Counted from the first letter of the stretch, positions 9,382-18,672 are shown. The stretch is DNA of 64,000 bases from Paraburkholderia caledonica NBRC 102488 (GCF_000685095.1 NZ_BAYE01000026.1:1-64000), one strand, 5' to 3'. Made by a program: numbers and translations. The notes: generated by a model not told the origin, from the letters alone.

Positions 9382-10590
9382 TCAAATCAGTTCGATACCC
9401 ATTGCAGTCGCTTCGCCGCCGCCGATGCACAGCGTCGCGACGCCGCGCTTGCCGCCGCGCTGTTTCAGCGCGCCAATCAACGTGACGAGAATACGTGCGC
9501 CCGATGCGCCGATCGGATGGCCGAGCGCGCATGCGCCGCCGTGCACGTTGACCTTGTCGTGCGGCAGCTTGTGCTCTTTCATCGCCGCCATGGTCACCAC
9601 GGCAAACGCTTCGTTGACTTCGTACAGATCGACTTCGTCGGCGCGCCAGCCGTTCTTCTCGAACAGCTTGCGAATCGCGCCGACCGGCGCAGTGGTGAAC
9701 TTCGCCGGCTCCTGCGCGAAAGTCGAGTGGCCGACCACGCGCGCAATCGGCGTGACGCCGAGACGCTTGGCCGTCGATTCGCGCATCATCACGAGGGCCG
9801 CGGCGCCGTCCGAAATCGACGACGAGTTCGCTGCCGTCACCGTGCCGGTTTTGCTGAATGCCGGCTTGAGCGTAGGAATCTTTTCGAGGTTTGCCTTGAA
9901 CGGCTGTTCGTCACGGTCGATCGTGACTTCGCCTTTGCGGCTCTCGACCTTCACTGGCGCGATTTCCCACGCGAACGAACCGTCTTCGTTCGCGCGCTTC
10001 GCGCGGTTCAGCGATTCGACGGCGAATGCGTCCTGCGCGTCGCGCGTGAAGTCGAACGAAGCCGCGCATTCTTCCGCGAACGTGCCCATCAGGCGGCCTT
10101 TTTCGTATGCGTCTTCGAGGCCGTCGTAGAACATGTGGTCGATCACCTGGCCGTGACCCATGCGCATGCCGCCGCGCGCCTTTGGCAACAGATACGGCGC
10201 GTTCGTCATGCTCTCCATGCCGCCCGCGACGATCACGTCGACCGAGCCGGCGGCCAGCATGTCGTGCGCGAACATCGCCGCGCGCATGCCGGAGCCGCAC
10301 ATCTTGTTGACCGTGGTGCTGCCGGTTGCAAGCGGCAAGCCGGCGCCGAGCGCGGCCTGTCGTGCGGGCGCCTGGCCGAGGCCGGCCGGCAGCACACAGC
10401 CCATCACCACCTCGTCGATCTGCTCGGGCTTGAGGCCCGCGCGTTGAACCGCGGCTTCGATCGCCACCGAGCCGAGCTGCGGCGCAGTCAGCGACGCGAA
10501 ATCGCCTTGAAACGCGGCCATCGGCGTGCGCGCCGCGCTCACGATTACAACTGGATCAGCCGTTGTGCCGTTCATGTTTGTCTCACTCAT
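9382..10590 (-). CDS. Acetyl-CoA acetyltransferase (thiolase)
   Basis: Thiolase of 402 aa, cleaving or forming beta-ketoacyl-CoA. All three catalytic positions are visible: C98 in NKMCGSG, H358 in GACALGHPIGASG and C388 in CIGGGE. Its start ATGAGTGA overlaps the end of the carbonic anhydrase gene by 8 nt, so the two genes are translationally linked. It could serve beta-oxidation, amino-acid catabolism or polyhydroxybutyrate synthesis. A BktB- or AtoB-like role cannot be resolved. Confidence 0.93.
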   Translation of the reverse strand: MSETNMNGTTADPVVIVSAARTPMAAFQGDFASLTAPQLGSVAIEAAVQRAGLKPEQIDEVVMGCVLPAGLGQAPARQAALGAGLPLATGSTTVNKMCGSGMRAAMFAHDMLAAGSVDVIVAGGMESMTNAPYLLPKARGGMRMGHGQVIDHMFYDGLEDAYEKGRLMGTFAEECAASFDFTRDAQDAFAVESLNRAKRANEDGSFAWEIAPVKVESRKGEVTIDRDEQPFKANLEKIPTLKPAFSKTGTVTAANSSSISDGAAALVMMRESTAKRLGVTPIARVVGHSTFAQEPAKFTTAPVGAIRKLFEKNGWRADEVDLYEVNEAFAVVTMAAMKEHKLPHDKVNVHGGACALGHPIGASGARILVTLIGALKQRGGKRGVATLCIGGGEATAMGIELI

Positions 10591-11359
10591 GTTTTAGCTC
10601 CTTGATCACACCTTCGACGATAGCCGGCACGTCGCCAAGCTGGGCCGCATCGGCGGCGACCACGTCGTTGTCCGCCTGATGCGCGCGGCTTGCCGACACG
10701 GCGGCGACGCAACGCTGGTAAGTTTCATCGAGCGCGGCCGCGTTGTTGATCGTCATGCCGAGGTCGCGCACCTTGCCGTCGTGCACGCCGTACGCCCAGC
10801 CGTGCACGGTCAGTTCCTGGCCGCGCGCCCATGCATCGTTGATGATGGTCGTGCGGCACACGTTCACCACTTGTTCGAGAGCGTTCAGTTCGACGAGACG
10901 CCGGTGACGCGCCTCGCCGAGCGGCCATTCGTCGAGCAGCGCGGCATGCTTCGCCCGCACGTCCTGCACGTGATGCAGCCAGTTATCCGCGAGACCCACG
11001 CGGCGGCCGTGCAATGCCGCGCCCACGCCGGAACAGCCATAGTGGCCGACCACCATGATGTGCTTGACCTTCAGCAGATCGACGGCGAACTGGATCACCG
11101 ACAAACAGTTCAGATCCGTATGCACCACTACGTTTGCGATGTTTCTATGCACGAACACTTCGCCCGGCGGCAAGCCGATGATCTGGTTGGCCGGCACGCG
11201 CGAATCGGAGCAGCCGATCCACAGATACTCGGGCGTCTGCTGATGCGCAAGGCGCGAGAAGTACTCGGGGTCTTCGGACAGTTTGCGGGCAACCCACGCG
11301 TCGTTGTTGTCGAACAGATGAGCGAGCGGGTGAGCAGGGTTGGAAGCGTTCGTGTTCAT
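10583..11359 (-). CDS. can: Beta-class carbonic anhydrase
   Basis: Interconverts CO2 and bicarbonate with a zinc ion. The ligand and dyad pattern of beta enzymes is intact: C50, D52 and R54 in the CSDSR motif, and H106 and C109 in HYGCSG. At 258 aa it is longer than E. coli Can (220 aa), mostly in the C-terminal region. It overlaps the thiolase gene and lies just below aceK. Bicarbonate supply for biotin-dependent carboxylases or anaplerosis would fit the setting. Confidence 0.94.
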   Translation of the reverse strand: MNTNASNPAHPLAHLFDNNDAWVARKLSEDPEYFSRLAHQQTPEYLWIGCSDSRVPANQIIGLPPGEVFVHRNIANVVVHTDLNCLSVIQFAVDLLKVKHIMVVGHYGCSGVGAALHGRRVGLADNWLHHVQDVRAKHAALLDEWPLGEARHRRLVELNALEQVVNVCRTTIINDAWARGQELTVHGWAYGVHDGKVRDLGMTINNAAALDETYQRCVAAVSASRAHQADNDVVAADAAQLGDVPAIVEGVIKELKHE

Positions 11360-11453
11360 AAAGCGTCTTGGCGGTTATTCGACCGCTTGAGCGGCCGGGT
11401 CGTTACGTTAGATTCGGTGTCGTACAGGCGTCATTCATGCGGCGTGCGGGCCA

Positions 11454-13301
11454 CTATGCGACTCTTACGCTGCGCTCGTTCTCTGGCGCTTGCGCGGCGT
11501 CCTGAGCATTCGGTGCGTTGAATGCCGTATCGGCAAAGCGTTCCGGATAGCGGATGCAGAAGCGCACGCTGCTGTCGTACGGGAAAAAATCGGGCAATTC
11601 GCCCTTCAGCAGATGGTTCTTATGCTTTTGCCACAGCGCGGGATCGAAGAAGTCGGCGTGATGCTGCAGGAACGAGCGGCGCACGCGTGGATCGCCGAGC
11701 AGGAAAGTGCCATACGTCTCCGGGAAGATGTCGTGCGGGCCGACCGAGTACCACGGCTCGCCCGACATTTCGTCTTCCTCGTTACGCGGTGCGGGCACCG
11801 CGCGCACGTTGCAATCTGTCAGATATTCGATCTCGTCGTAGTCGTAAAACACGACACGGCCGTGGCGCGTCACGCCGAAGTTCTTGTACAGCATGTCGCC
11901 GGGGAAAATGTTCGCCTGCATCAGTTCTTTCACCGCGTTGCCATATTCCTTGATGCCGTGATCGACGTCGTTCTCGCTGCCGTTTTGCAGGAACAGATTG
12001 AGCGGCACCATGCGACGCTCGATGTACATATGGCGAATCACGAGATTGTCGCCGTCGTATTCGAGCAGCGACGGCACTTCCTTTTCCAGTTCGCGTAAGA
12101 GCGCTTCGTCGAGCCGCGAAAGGGGCAGCGCAACGCTCGAATATTCGAGCGTGTCCGCCATGCGGCCCAGGCGGTCGTGCCGTTTCACCAGCTGATACTT
12201 CTCCTGAATCTTCGCGCGCGTGGTTTCTTTCGGCGGCGGGAAGTTGTCCTTGATCAGCTTGAACACATACGGAAACGAAGGCAACGTGAACACCAGCATC
12301 ACGAGCCCCTTGATGCCCGGCGCGATGATGAACTGATCGCTCGAATGCGACAGGTGATGCAGCAAGTCGCGATAGAACAGATTCTTGCCCTGCTTCTGCA
12401 AGCCGACTGACGTGTAGATCTCGGCCTTCGGTTTGCCCGGCATGATGGTGCCGAGGAATTCCACGTAAGCGGACGGCACTTCCATATCCACCAGAAAGTA
12501 CGAGTGCGAGAAGCTGAAAATGATCAGCAACTGTTCGCGCTTGAGCAGCACGGTATCCAGCGCGAGCAAGCCGGGCTGCACATGGCGCAGCGGCACTGCG
12601 AACGGCAGCAGCATATCGCCGTTGATAATTCTGCCGACGATATACGCCGACTTGTTGCGGAAGAACAGCGACGAAAGCACATGAATCTGGAAGTTCGGCG
12701 CTTCGTCGAACGTACCGAACGAGTCGTGAATCGTCTGCATCACGCAGCCGACGTCGCGCGTCAGATCTTCGAACGGCGGCTCCAGCTGGAAGTTCGTAAC
12801 GATGCGCTCGAGCGTGGCGGCGAGGCCGTCCTTGCCGGGATAGTACGCACGGTAAGTAGGCTTTGCTGCGGGCTCGTCGTTCTCGATGTATTCGGTCGAG
12901 ATCGCCGGGCGCACGAAGATGAAGTCGTTGTTGAAATACGAGCGATGCAGGATTTTGCAGCAGACGGAATTGAAAAACGTTTCCGCGCACTCGGGCTGAC
13001 GATGCGTGGTCAGTAGCCCAATGTAGTGCAGCTTGATCTGTTGCCACACTTCGCTGTCGATATTCTCCGCGTCGTACTCGTCCTCGAGCAGCGCGACGCA
13101 TTCTTCCACGCGATCGTCGTATGAAGTAATGCGCTCGCGGGCCAGCTTTTGCAGACCGTGCCAGTCGCCGCTTTCGAACAGCGCCTTGGCGTGGATCGCC
13201 GCGTCGCGAAAGATCCGATAGTGCCGGTTGAATCCTTCGAGCAGCGTTTCCGCGACGTCAAAGCCGATTTGCGACGACAACAGTTTGGGGAAGTGATTCA
13301 T
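11454..13301 (-). CDS. aceK: Isocitrate dehydrogenase kinase/phosphatase AceK
   Basis: Bifunctional enzyme that phosphorylates and dephosphorylates isocitrate dehydrogenase, setting the split between the TCA cycle and the glyoxylate bypass. The 615-aa protein shows AceK family sequence throughout, including the C-terminal run from the ARIFPGDMLYKN-like segment (here QANIFPGDMLYKNFG) to VVFYDYDEIEYLTDCNVR. The C-terminus is longer than the E. coli enzyme. It is not next to aceA/aceB here but heads a minus-strand run with carbonic anhydrase and thiolase. Confidence 0.96.
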   Translation of the reverse strand: MNHFPKLLSSQIGFDVAETLLEGFNRHYRIFRDAAIHAKALFESGDWHGLQKLARERITSYDDRVEECVALLEDEYDAENIDSEVWQQIKLHYIGLLTTHRQPECAETFFNSVCCKILHRSYFNNDFIFVRPAISTEYIENDEPAAKPTYRAYYPGKDGLAATLERIVTNFQLEPPFEDLTRDVGCVMQTIHDSFGTFDEAPNFQIHVLSSLFFRNKSAYIVGRIINGDMLLPFAVPLRHVQPGLLALDTVLLKREQLLIIFSFSHSYFLVDMEVPSAYVEFLGTIMPGKPKAEIYTSVGLQKQGKNLFYRDLLHHLSHSSDQFIIAPGIKGLVMLVFTLPSFPYVFKLIKDNFPPPKETTRAKIQEKYQLVKRHDRLGRMADTLEYSSVALPLSRLDEALLRELEKEVPSLLEYDGDNLVIRHMYIERRMVPLNLFLQNGSENDVDHGIKEYGNAVKELMQANIFPGDMLYKNFGVTRHGRVVFYDYDEIEYLTDCNVRAVPAPRNEEDEMSGEPWYSVGPHDIFPETYGTFLLGDPRVRRSFLQHHADFFDPALWQKHKNHLLKGELPDFFPYDSSVRFCIRYPERFADTAFNAPNAQDAAQAPENERSVRVA

Positions 13302-13522
13302 GTCGACCGTGCATTCGTCTCATGTCGTGAAGACACCCGTGATTGTATCGTTCGAGTGCGCCTTCGACGCATTGCGCCAACCGGTTGGTGACCCGCCGCC
13401 ACGTGAACGTTGCAGGGCACTCGCCGACTTTTCCGACTAACTCCGCTCAATGCTCCTGTTCCGCATCGTTACACGGCTCAACTTGCGGCAAAAAAACTGT
13501 TCGGCGGTGGTTCTCCGCCTGC

Positions 13523-13936
13523 TTACGCCGGCTTGGGTTCACGTGCTTTGTGCATGCCGTTCTCAAGCAGCGCCCGCGCCTGAGCTTCATATTGCGCGAG
13601 GTCTTCGAGCGTCGCGTTCAGGTCTTCCAGTTGGCGCTCCAGCACATCGCGATGACGCGCGACCGTGGCGAGAAACGCTTGCAGTTGCGGCACCGTGTCA
13701 GTTGGCGATTCATAGACGTCCAGCAGATCGCGAATCTCGGAGAGCGTGAAACCGAGTCGTTTGCCGCGCAACGTGAGCTTGAGCCGCGTGCGGTCGCGGC
13801 CCGAGTAGACGCGCCGCAAGCCGCTGGAACCTTCGCGGCTCGGTGAGAGTAAACCCTGATCTTCGTAGAAGCGAATTGCGCGCGGTGTGACGTCGAACTC
13901 CCGCGCGAGCTCGGTGATCGTGTATTGCGTGTTCAT
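13523..13936 (-). CDS. MerR-family regulator, LiuR-like
   Basis: DNA-binding regulator of 137 aa with a MerR helix-turn-helix (YTITELAREFDVTPRAIRFYE) at residues 5-25 and a dimerising coiled coil in the C-terminal half. It lacks the metal-binding cysteines of metal-sensing MerR proteins. The sequence is close to LiuR, the regulator of leucine and isovalerate degradation in proteobacteria. It is divergent from a metallo-hydrolase gene with an 18-bp palindrome between them, and lies close to acyl-CoA genes, which fits a LiuR-like role. Ligand unknown. Confidence 0.88.
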   Translation of the reverse strand: MNTQYTITELAREFDVTPRAIRFYEDQGLLSPSREGSSGLRRVYSGRDRTRLKLTLRGKRLGFTLSEIRDLLDVYESPTDTVPQLQAFLATVARHRDVLERQLEDLNATLEDLAQYEAQARALLENGMHKAREPKPA

Positions 13937-13986
13937 CGGGACATTCAGTAACCGGGCAAAAAATCGGATTGAACGATAGAATCGAC

Positions 13987-14004
13987 GTTTACGTTATCGT
14001 CAAC
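13987..14004. promoter_or_regulatory. Candidate LiuR/MerR operator
   Basis: GTTTACGTTATCGTCAAC is an imperfect 18-bp inverted repeat (7 of 9 pairs match) in the space between the divergent MerR regulator and the metallo-hydrolase gene. MerR proteins bind dyads of about this length, and the sequence resembles published LiuR-type boxes. The assignment to this regulator is inference from position. Confidence 0.6.
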
Positions 14005-14061
14005 TTGGGTTGAATGCAACCTGCGGCAAGTACGCGGAACGCGTGGAGGAAGACATCCGAA

Positions 14062-15132
14062 ATGAATGCGCTCGAACATCAACTCGACTATCCGTTCAAA
14101 GACACATTGCCCGAACCCGGCCACGCGCAGGAAGTCGTGCCCGGCGTCTTCTGGGTGCGGATGCCGCTGCCGTTTGCGCTCGACCATATCAATCTCTGGC
14201 TGCTGCGCGATCAGATCGACGGTCAGGACGGATGGACGGTGGTCGATTGCGGGATCGCGTCCGACGCGATCAAGGAGAACTGGGAGACAGTGTTCGAGTC
14301 CGTGCTCGGCGGTTTGCCGGTGCTGCGCGTGATCGTCACGCATTGCCATCCGGACCACGTCGGTCTCGCGCACTGGATTTGCAGCGGCGGTGACAAGAAG
14401 CGCTGGGACGCCCGGCTATGGATGACGCTCGGCGAATACATGCAGGCTCGCGTGATGGCGGCGGGCGACGGCTCGAACGCGGGCGGCGAGGGCGCTGCGC
14501 GCCACTTCGCGCTGCATGGCGTGACCGACGAGGCGTCGCTCGACAAGCTACGCAGCCGACAAAGCTATTACGCGAACCTGGTGCCTGAAGTCCCGGACCA
14601 GTACAGGCGCTTGCGCGAAGCGGATGCCGTCAGGATCGGTGGCAAGACGTGGCGCGTGGTGACGGGCTTCGGTCACTCGCCGGAGCATTGCGCGTTGCAT
14701 TGCGAGGAGATCGGCGTGCTGATCTCCGGTGACATGGTTTTGCCGCGCATATCGACAAACGTGTCGGTCTTCGCGATGGAACCGGAGGGCTCGCCGCTCG
14801 CGCTGTATCTGGAATCGCTTGCGCGCTACGAAGCAATGCCCGAGGACACGCTCGCGCTGCCGTCGCATGGCAAGCCGTTTCGCGGCGTGCGTACGCGCGT
14901 GAGGCAGCTGCGCGAACATCACGATGCGCGTCTCGCGGAAGTCCGTGAAGCGTGTGCGCAAAAACCGCAAAGCGCGGCAGATATCGTTCCGCTAATGTTC
15001 AAGCGCGAGCTCGATATTCACCAGTTGACGTTCGCGATGGGCGAGGCGCTCGCGCACTTGCATCTGCTGTGGCTGGCGGGCGCGCTAAAGCGCAGGCTGG
15101 ATGCGGATGGAGTGATGCGCTTTTCGGCGTGA
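14062..15132 (+). CDS. MBL-fold metallo-hydrolase
   Basis: Metallo-beta-lactamase-fold hydrolase of 356 aa. The metal motif THCHPDHVG (HxHxDH) is present, with later conserved histidines in GHSPEHCALH, SGDMVLP and SHGKPF. I chose the ATG at 14062, preceded by GGAGGA 11 nt upstream, over an upstream in-frame ATG at 14014 that has no such site. A C-terminal helical segment fits the subfamily often found beside acyl-CoA genes. Substrate unknown; a thioesterase or lactonase activity is possible. It ends at a strong bidirectional terminator. Confidence 0.85.
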   Translation: MNALEHQLDYPFKDTLPEPGHAQEVVPGVFWVRMPLPFALDHINLWLLRDQIDGQDGWTVVDCGIASDAIKENWETVFESVLGGLPVLRVIVTHCHPDHVGLAHWICSGGDKKRWDARLWMTLGEYMQARVMAAGDGSNAGGEGAARHFALHGVTDEASLDKLRSRQSYYANLVPEVPDQYRRLREADAVRIGGKTWRVVTGFGHSPEHCALHCEEIGVLISGDMVLPRISTNVSVFAMEPEGSPLALYLESLARYEAMPEDTLALPSHGKPFRGVRTRVRQLREHHDARLAEVREACAQKPQSAADIVPLMFKRELDIHQLTFAMGEALAHLHLLWLAGALKRRLDADGVMRFSA

Positions 15133-15156
15133 TGGTTCACCTCGTGTGAGATGTCG

Positions 15157-15195
15157 AAAAAAAAGCCCGGAGCTCTCGCCTCCGGGCTTTTTTTA
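15157..15195. terminator. Bidirectional rho-independent terminator
   Basis: AGCCCGGAG (15164-15172) pairs perfectly with CTCCGGGCT (15180-15188) around a 7-nt loop, flanked by an A-run on the left and a T-run on the right. It lies between two convergent genes and can terminate both. Confidence 0.92.
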
Positions 15196-15217
15196 CGTTT
15201 CAGAGCGCAGCGAGTGA

Positions 15218-16804
15218 CTACTGCACGGCCACCGTTCCAAAGTTCTGTCGTCCAAACGGACTCACGTGATAACCGCTCACGTTGGTTCGCGTGATAGCTG
15301 CGGCAGTCGGATAGCCGAGCGGAATCCACAGCGCCTGATCGTGGATGATCTGCTGCGCGGCCTGATACGCTTTCGCGCGTTTGGCCTGATCGGGCGTGGA
15401 CTTGCCGTCGGCGATGAGCTTGTCGAGATCCTCATTGCAGAAGCGCGCGAAGTTGATGCCCGACTTCACCGCGTTGCAGCTAAAGAGCGGCGACAGGTAA
15501 TTGTCCGGGTCGCCGTTGTCGCCGGCCCAGCCCATGAATAGCGAATCATGCTGGCCCTGCTTGGCCTGCTTGATCAGTTCGCCCCATTCGATCACTTTCA
15601 CGTCCGCCTTCACGCCGATCTTGGCGAAGTCCGCCTGAAGCAGTTCGGCGCCGGCCTTCGGATTCGGATTCAGCACGCTGCCGTTCGGGCGCACCCAGAT
15701 CGTCGTTTCGAAGCCGTTCGGATAGCCCGCGTCGGCGAGCAGCTTTTTGGCCTTCGCGGGATCGTAGGGCCACGCCTTTACTGCCTTGTCATAGCTCCAC
15801 GTATTCGGCGGATACGGATTGACCGCCGGCGTCGCAGTGTTGTCGAAGACGGTCTTCAGATACGTGGTGCGGTCGAACGCCATGTTCAAAGCGGCGCGCA
15901 CTTTCTGATTGTCGAGCGGCTTTTTCTGCGTGTTCAACGCGACGAACGCGGTCATGAATGCAGGCGTCTGAACGATGGCGAGCGACTTGTCGCCCTTTGC
16001 GTCGGCGAGATCCTGCGGCTTCGGCGACAAAGCAATCTGGCATTCGCCCGCCTTCACCTTCTGCGCGCGCACCGTGGCGTCTGGCGTAATTGCGTAGATC
16101 AGACGGTCGATCTTCGGTTTCGCGCCCCAGTAGGACGGATTGACGTCATAACGGATCACCGCGTCTTTCGTGTAGCTCTTCAGTTCGAATGGACCCGTGC
16201 CGATAGGCTTCGAGTTCAGATCGACCTGCTTGCCGGCCTTGAGCAACTGATCCGCGTACTCGGCGGAATAGATCGAGGCGAAGCCCATGGTGAGGATCGA
16301 CACGAAGGTCGCGTCCGGTGCGTTAAGTTCGAACTTGACGGTGTTGTCGTCGACCTTGCTGATCGACTTGATGAGCTTCGGCAATCCCATTGACTGCGCA
16401 TGCGGGAAGCCGCTCGCGCCCGCCACCTTGTGCCACGGGTTGCTGTCGTTCAGCATGCGGTCGAACGTGAAGACGACGTCGTCGGCGTTCAGCGGCCGGC
16501 TCGGCTTGAAGTAGTCGGCGGTCTGAAACTGCACGTTCGGGCGCAGGTGGAACGTGTAGGTGAGACCGTCCGCGCTCACGTCCCATTTGTCGGCCAGCGA
16601 CGGCACCACTTTCTTTGCGGCTTCGTCGTATGAGACCAGCGAATTGAAAATCACGTCAGCCGACGCATTCGTCGTGACGAGCGAGTTGAACTGCACGACA
16701 TCGAAGCCGTCGGGGCTCGACTCGGTGCAGACGGTCAGCGGTTTGGCGAGCACGAGCGCGGGCGCTGTGAACAGTACGGCGGCTGCGAGCAGTTTGAAGC
16801 GCAT
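15218..16804 (-). CDS. ABC transporter substrate-binding protein, dipeptide/oligopeptide type
   Basis: Periplasmic solute-binding protein of family 5 (DppA/OppA type), 528 aa. A signal peptide covers residues 1-20 (MRFKLLAAAV start, ALA cleavage context). Family features include TFHLRPNVQFQ and the YDPAKAKKLLADAGYPNGF segment. The start at 16804 has GGAG 6 nt upstream; the longer frame lacks a signal peptide at its N-terminus. No permease or ATPase gene is adjacent and a terminator follows, so the protein must use transporter parts encoded elsewhere. The ligand is likely a peptide or heme-like cargo. Confidence 0.9.
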   Translation of the reverse strand: MRFKLLAAAVLFTAPALVLAKPLTVCTESSPDGFDVVQFNSLVTTNASADVIFNSLVSYDEAAKKVVPSLADKWDVSADGLTYTFHLRPNVQFQTADYFKPSRPLNADDVVFTFDRMLNDSNPWHKVAGASGFPHAQSMGLPKLIKSISKVDDNTVKFELNAPDATFVSILTMGFASIYSAEYADQLLKAGKQVDLNSKPIGTGPFELKSYTKDAVIRYDVNPSYWGAKPKIDRLIYAITPDATVRAQKVKAGECQIALSPKPQDLADAKGDKSLAIVQTPAFMTAFVALNTQKKPLDNQKVRAALNMAFDRTTYLKTVFDNTATPAVNPYPPNTWSYDKAVKAWPYDPAKAKKLLADAGYPNGFETTIWVRPNGSVLNPNPKAGAELLQADFAKIGVKADVKVIEWGELIKQAKQGQHDSLFMGWAGDNGDPDNYLSPLFSCNAVKSGINFARFCNEDLDKLIADGKSTPDQAKRAKAYQAAQQIIHDQALWIPLGYPTAAAITRTNVSGYHVSPFGRQNFGTVAVQ

Positions 16805-17060
16805 AAGATCTCCGATAACAAGCGCAGTCAGGCAGTGCGTCTGGTTTCTGGTTATGTTCCGTTGACGGGCGACGGCGGCGTGGCCGTCGACTTCATTTTG
16901 ATACGTTTCCAGCGCTCGCGCATGGCCAGCATCAGTCGGGACCAACCAGGTGATCAACTGACGGACCAGGCGCGCGCCGGCCTTCGCGAAAGCTTATCGA
17001 AGGGCCGTTGCGACGACAACAACATAATCCGCATATTCATATGGAATCAGCGCCGCGGGT

Positions 17061-17879
17061 TCACGCAGACCCGGCCCGCTTCATTAGATAAGCGATGCCG
17101 TCGATAGCGCGCACGCCGTACCACGACACCATCTCGCCATCGATCAACTCAATGTGCTTGCCGGCCATTCGCGGATCGCTTTTGAGCGCATCGCAATGTG
17201 CTTGCGTGAAGCGATATGGCTCGCTTGAAAGCAGAATACGGTCGACGCCGGCAAGCCACGGCGAGCGGTCGAAATCGAACGCCGGATAACGGGCCGCGCC
17301 CGCGGCTCCGCCTTGCACGTCGGGCAGCGTGTGCCAGTTCACGAGGCGCAGCATCGCGGAAATGTAAGTGTCGCGCGCAACGGTCATCCATGGTTCGCGC
17401 CAGATCAGATACAGCACGTTCTGCGCAGCAAACGCGCGTGAGGCGGCCTCGTGCAGACGCGCTTCAAGCATTGCGGCGAGACGCTGCGCTTCCTTATCCC
17501 GATCGAAAATTGCGCCCAGCAGCGCGTAGAGCGAAAGGTTGTCCTGCGGTGTCTGCGGATGCGTGACGACGACATGCGGCACGATCGCGCGCAACTGTTC
17601 GACGGTGCCGCGCTCGTTCTCGTCGATATTGACGATCAGATGCGTAGGTTGCAGCGCGCGAATTGTTTCGATATTCACCGCTTTCGTGCCGCCGACCTTG
17701 GGCACGTTGCGAACCTTGTCGCGCGGATGCACGCAAAAGCCGGTGCGCCCGACGATCTGCGGTTCGAGGCCGAGAGCAAACAGCAGTTCGGTGATGCTCG
17801 GTACCAGCGAGACGATGCGCGCGCCGGCACCCGCTTTCTCGTGCGCGACGCCGGTTGCATCGACCGCACGCAGTGACAT
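17061..17879 (-). CDS. Helical-backbone metal receptor, BtuF-like, without signal peptide
   Basis: A 272-aa protein of the BtuF/TroA-like class III binding-protein fold, often annotated as cobalamin-binding protein. The typical opening strand RIVSLVPSITELLFALGL begins around residue 21, but the region before it is hydrophilic and not a signal peptide, so a cytoplasmic location is likely. It follows the SDR gene by 3 nt in the argS-dsbA run. No BtuC or BtuD partner is near. A role in corrinoid binding or salvage is possible, and metH lies 6 kb away, but neither is shown. Confidence 0.8.
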   Translation of the reverse strand: MSLRAVDATGVAHEKAGAGARIVSLVPSITELLFALGLEPQIVGRTGFCVHPRDKVRNVPKVGGTKAVNIETIRALQPTHLIVNIDENERGTVEQLRAIVPHVVVTHPQTPQDNLSLYALLGAIFDRDKEAQRLAAMLEARLHEAASRAFAAQNVLYLIWREPWMTVARDTYISAMLRLVNWHTLPDVQGGAAGAARYPAFDFDRSPWLAGVDRILLSSEPYRFTQAHCDALKSDPRMAGKHIELIDGEMVSWYGVRAIDGIAYLMKRAGSA

Positions 17880-17882
17880 GAT

Positions 17883-18656
17883 TTACTCGGCGACGGCGCG
17901 CGGCTTGCGCGGCGCGCGTTCGAACACGCGGTCATAGAGCCAGCGTGGCGCTACGTGCAGCAGCATTGCCACCACGCGCATCTGCCAGGGGAACACAGCG
18001 TAAGCCGTGCGACGCTCGATCGCACGCGCGGCCTTGGCGGCAAAACGATCGGCGTCCATCAGGAAGGGCATGCTGTACGGATTGTGCGCGGTCATCGGCG
18101 TGCGGACATAGCCAGGCGCGATCGTGACCACGCCGACGCCGAGCGGACGCATCTCGACGCGCAGCGCTTCGAGATACTTCGCCGCCGCGGTTTTCGACGC
18201 GCTGTACGCACCCGAGCCGGGCAAGCCGCGCACGCCTGCTACGCTGGCAATGCCGACCAGCGTTCCGCGCCTGGCCGCGATCATGGGCGCGGCGAACGGC
18301 TCGAAGGTGGCGACCACGCCGAAGTAGTTGACGTCCATCACTTCGCGGAACGTGCGCAGATCGCCCTGTCCGGTGATCGCGCCGCGGCTCACGCCTGCAT
18401 TGGCGATCACGATGTCCGGCACGCCGTGCTGCGCGATGAATTGCGCGGCGGCATCGGCGAGCGCCTCGGCGTCACGGACGTCGACGGAATAGATGGAAAT
18501 GGGGTTCTGCGGATGAGACCGCTGGAAGGCAGCAAGGGCGTCGCCGCGGCGGGCAACCAGGCCGAGAATCGCGCCGCGCCGCGCATATTCGGCGGCGAGC
18601 GCGAGGCCGATTCCACTTGACGCGCCGGTAATGAAAACTTTCAACGGTGAACTCAT
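17883..18656 (-). CDS. Short-chain dehydrogenase/reductase
   Basis: SDR of 257 aa with ITGASSGIGLALA at the N-terminus, ANAG at the end of strand 4 and catalytic YSASK. The C-terminal part is basic and hydrophobic (WQMRVVAMLLHVAPRWLYDR), suggesting membrane association as in SDRs of lipid metabolism. A GAGG site 7 nt before the ATG at 18656 supports this start over a longer frame. It is 16 nt after dsbA and 3 nt before the BtuF-like gene, so these are co-transcribed. Confidence 0.88.
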   Translation of the reverse strand: MSSPLKVFITGASSGIGLALAAEYARRGAILGLVARRGDALAAFQRSHPQNPISIYSVDVRDAEALADAAAQFIAQHGVPDIVIANAGVSRGAITGQGDLRTFREVMDVNYFGVVATFEPFAAPMIAARRGTLVGIASVAGVRGLPGSGAYSASKTAAAKYLEALRVEMRPLGVGVVTIAPGYVRTPMTAHNPYSMPFLMDADRFAAKAARAIERRTAYAVFPWQMRVVAMLLHVAPRWLYDRVFERAPRKPRAVAE

Positions 18657-18672
18657 TCCGGCGCCTCGGGTT

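Noticed and set aside
9211..10605. 464-codon plus-strand open frame opposite the thiolase gene
   Set aside because: Antisense composition; the thiolase has all catalytic motifs on the minus strand.
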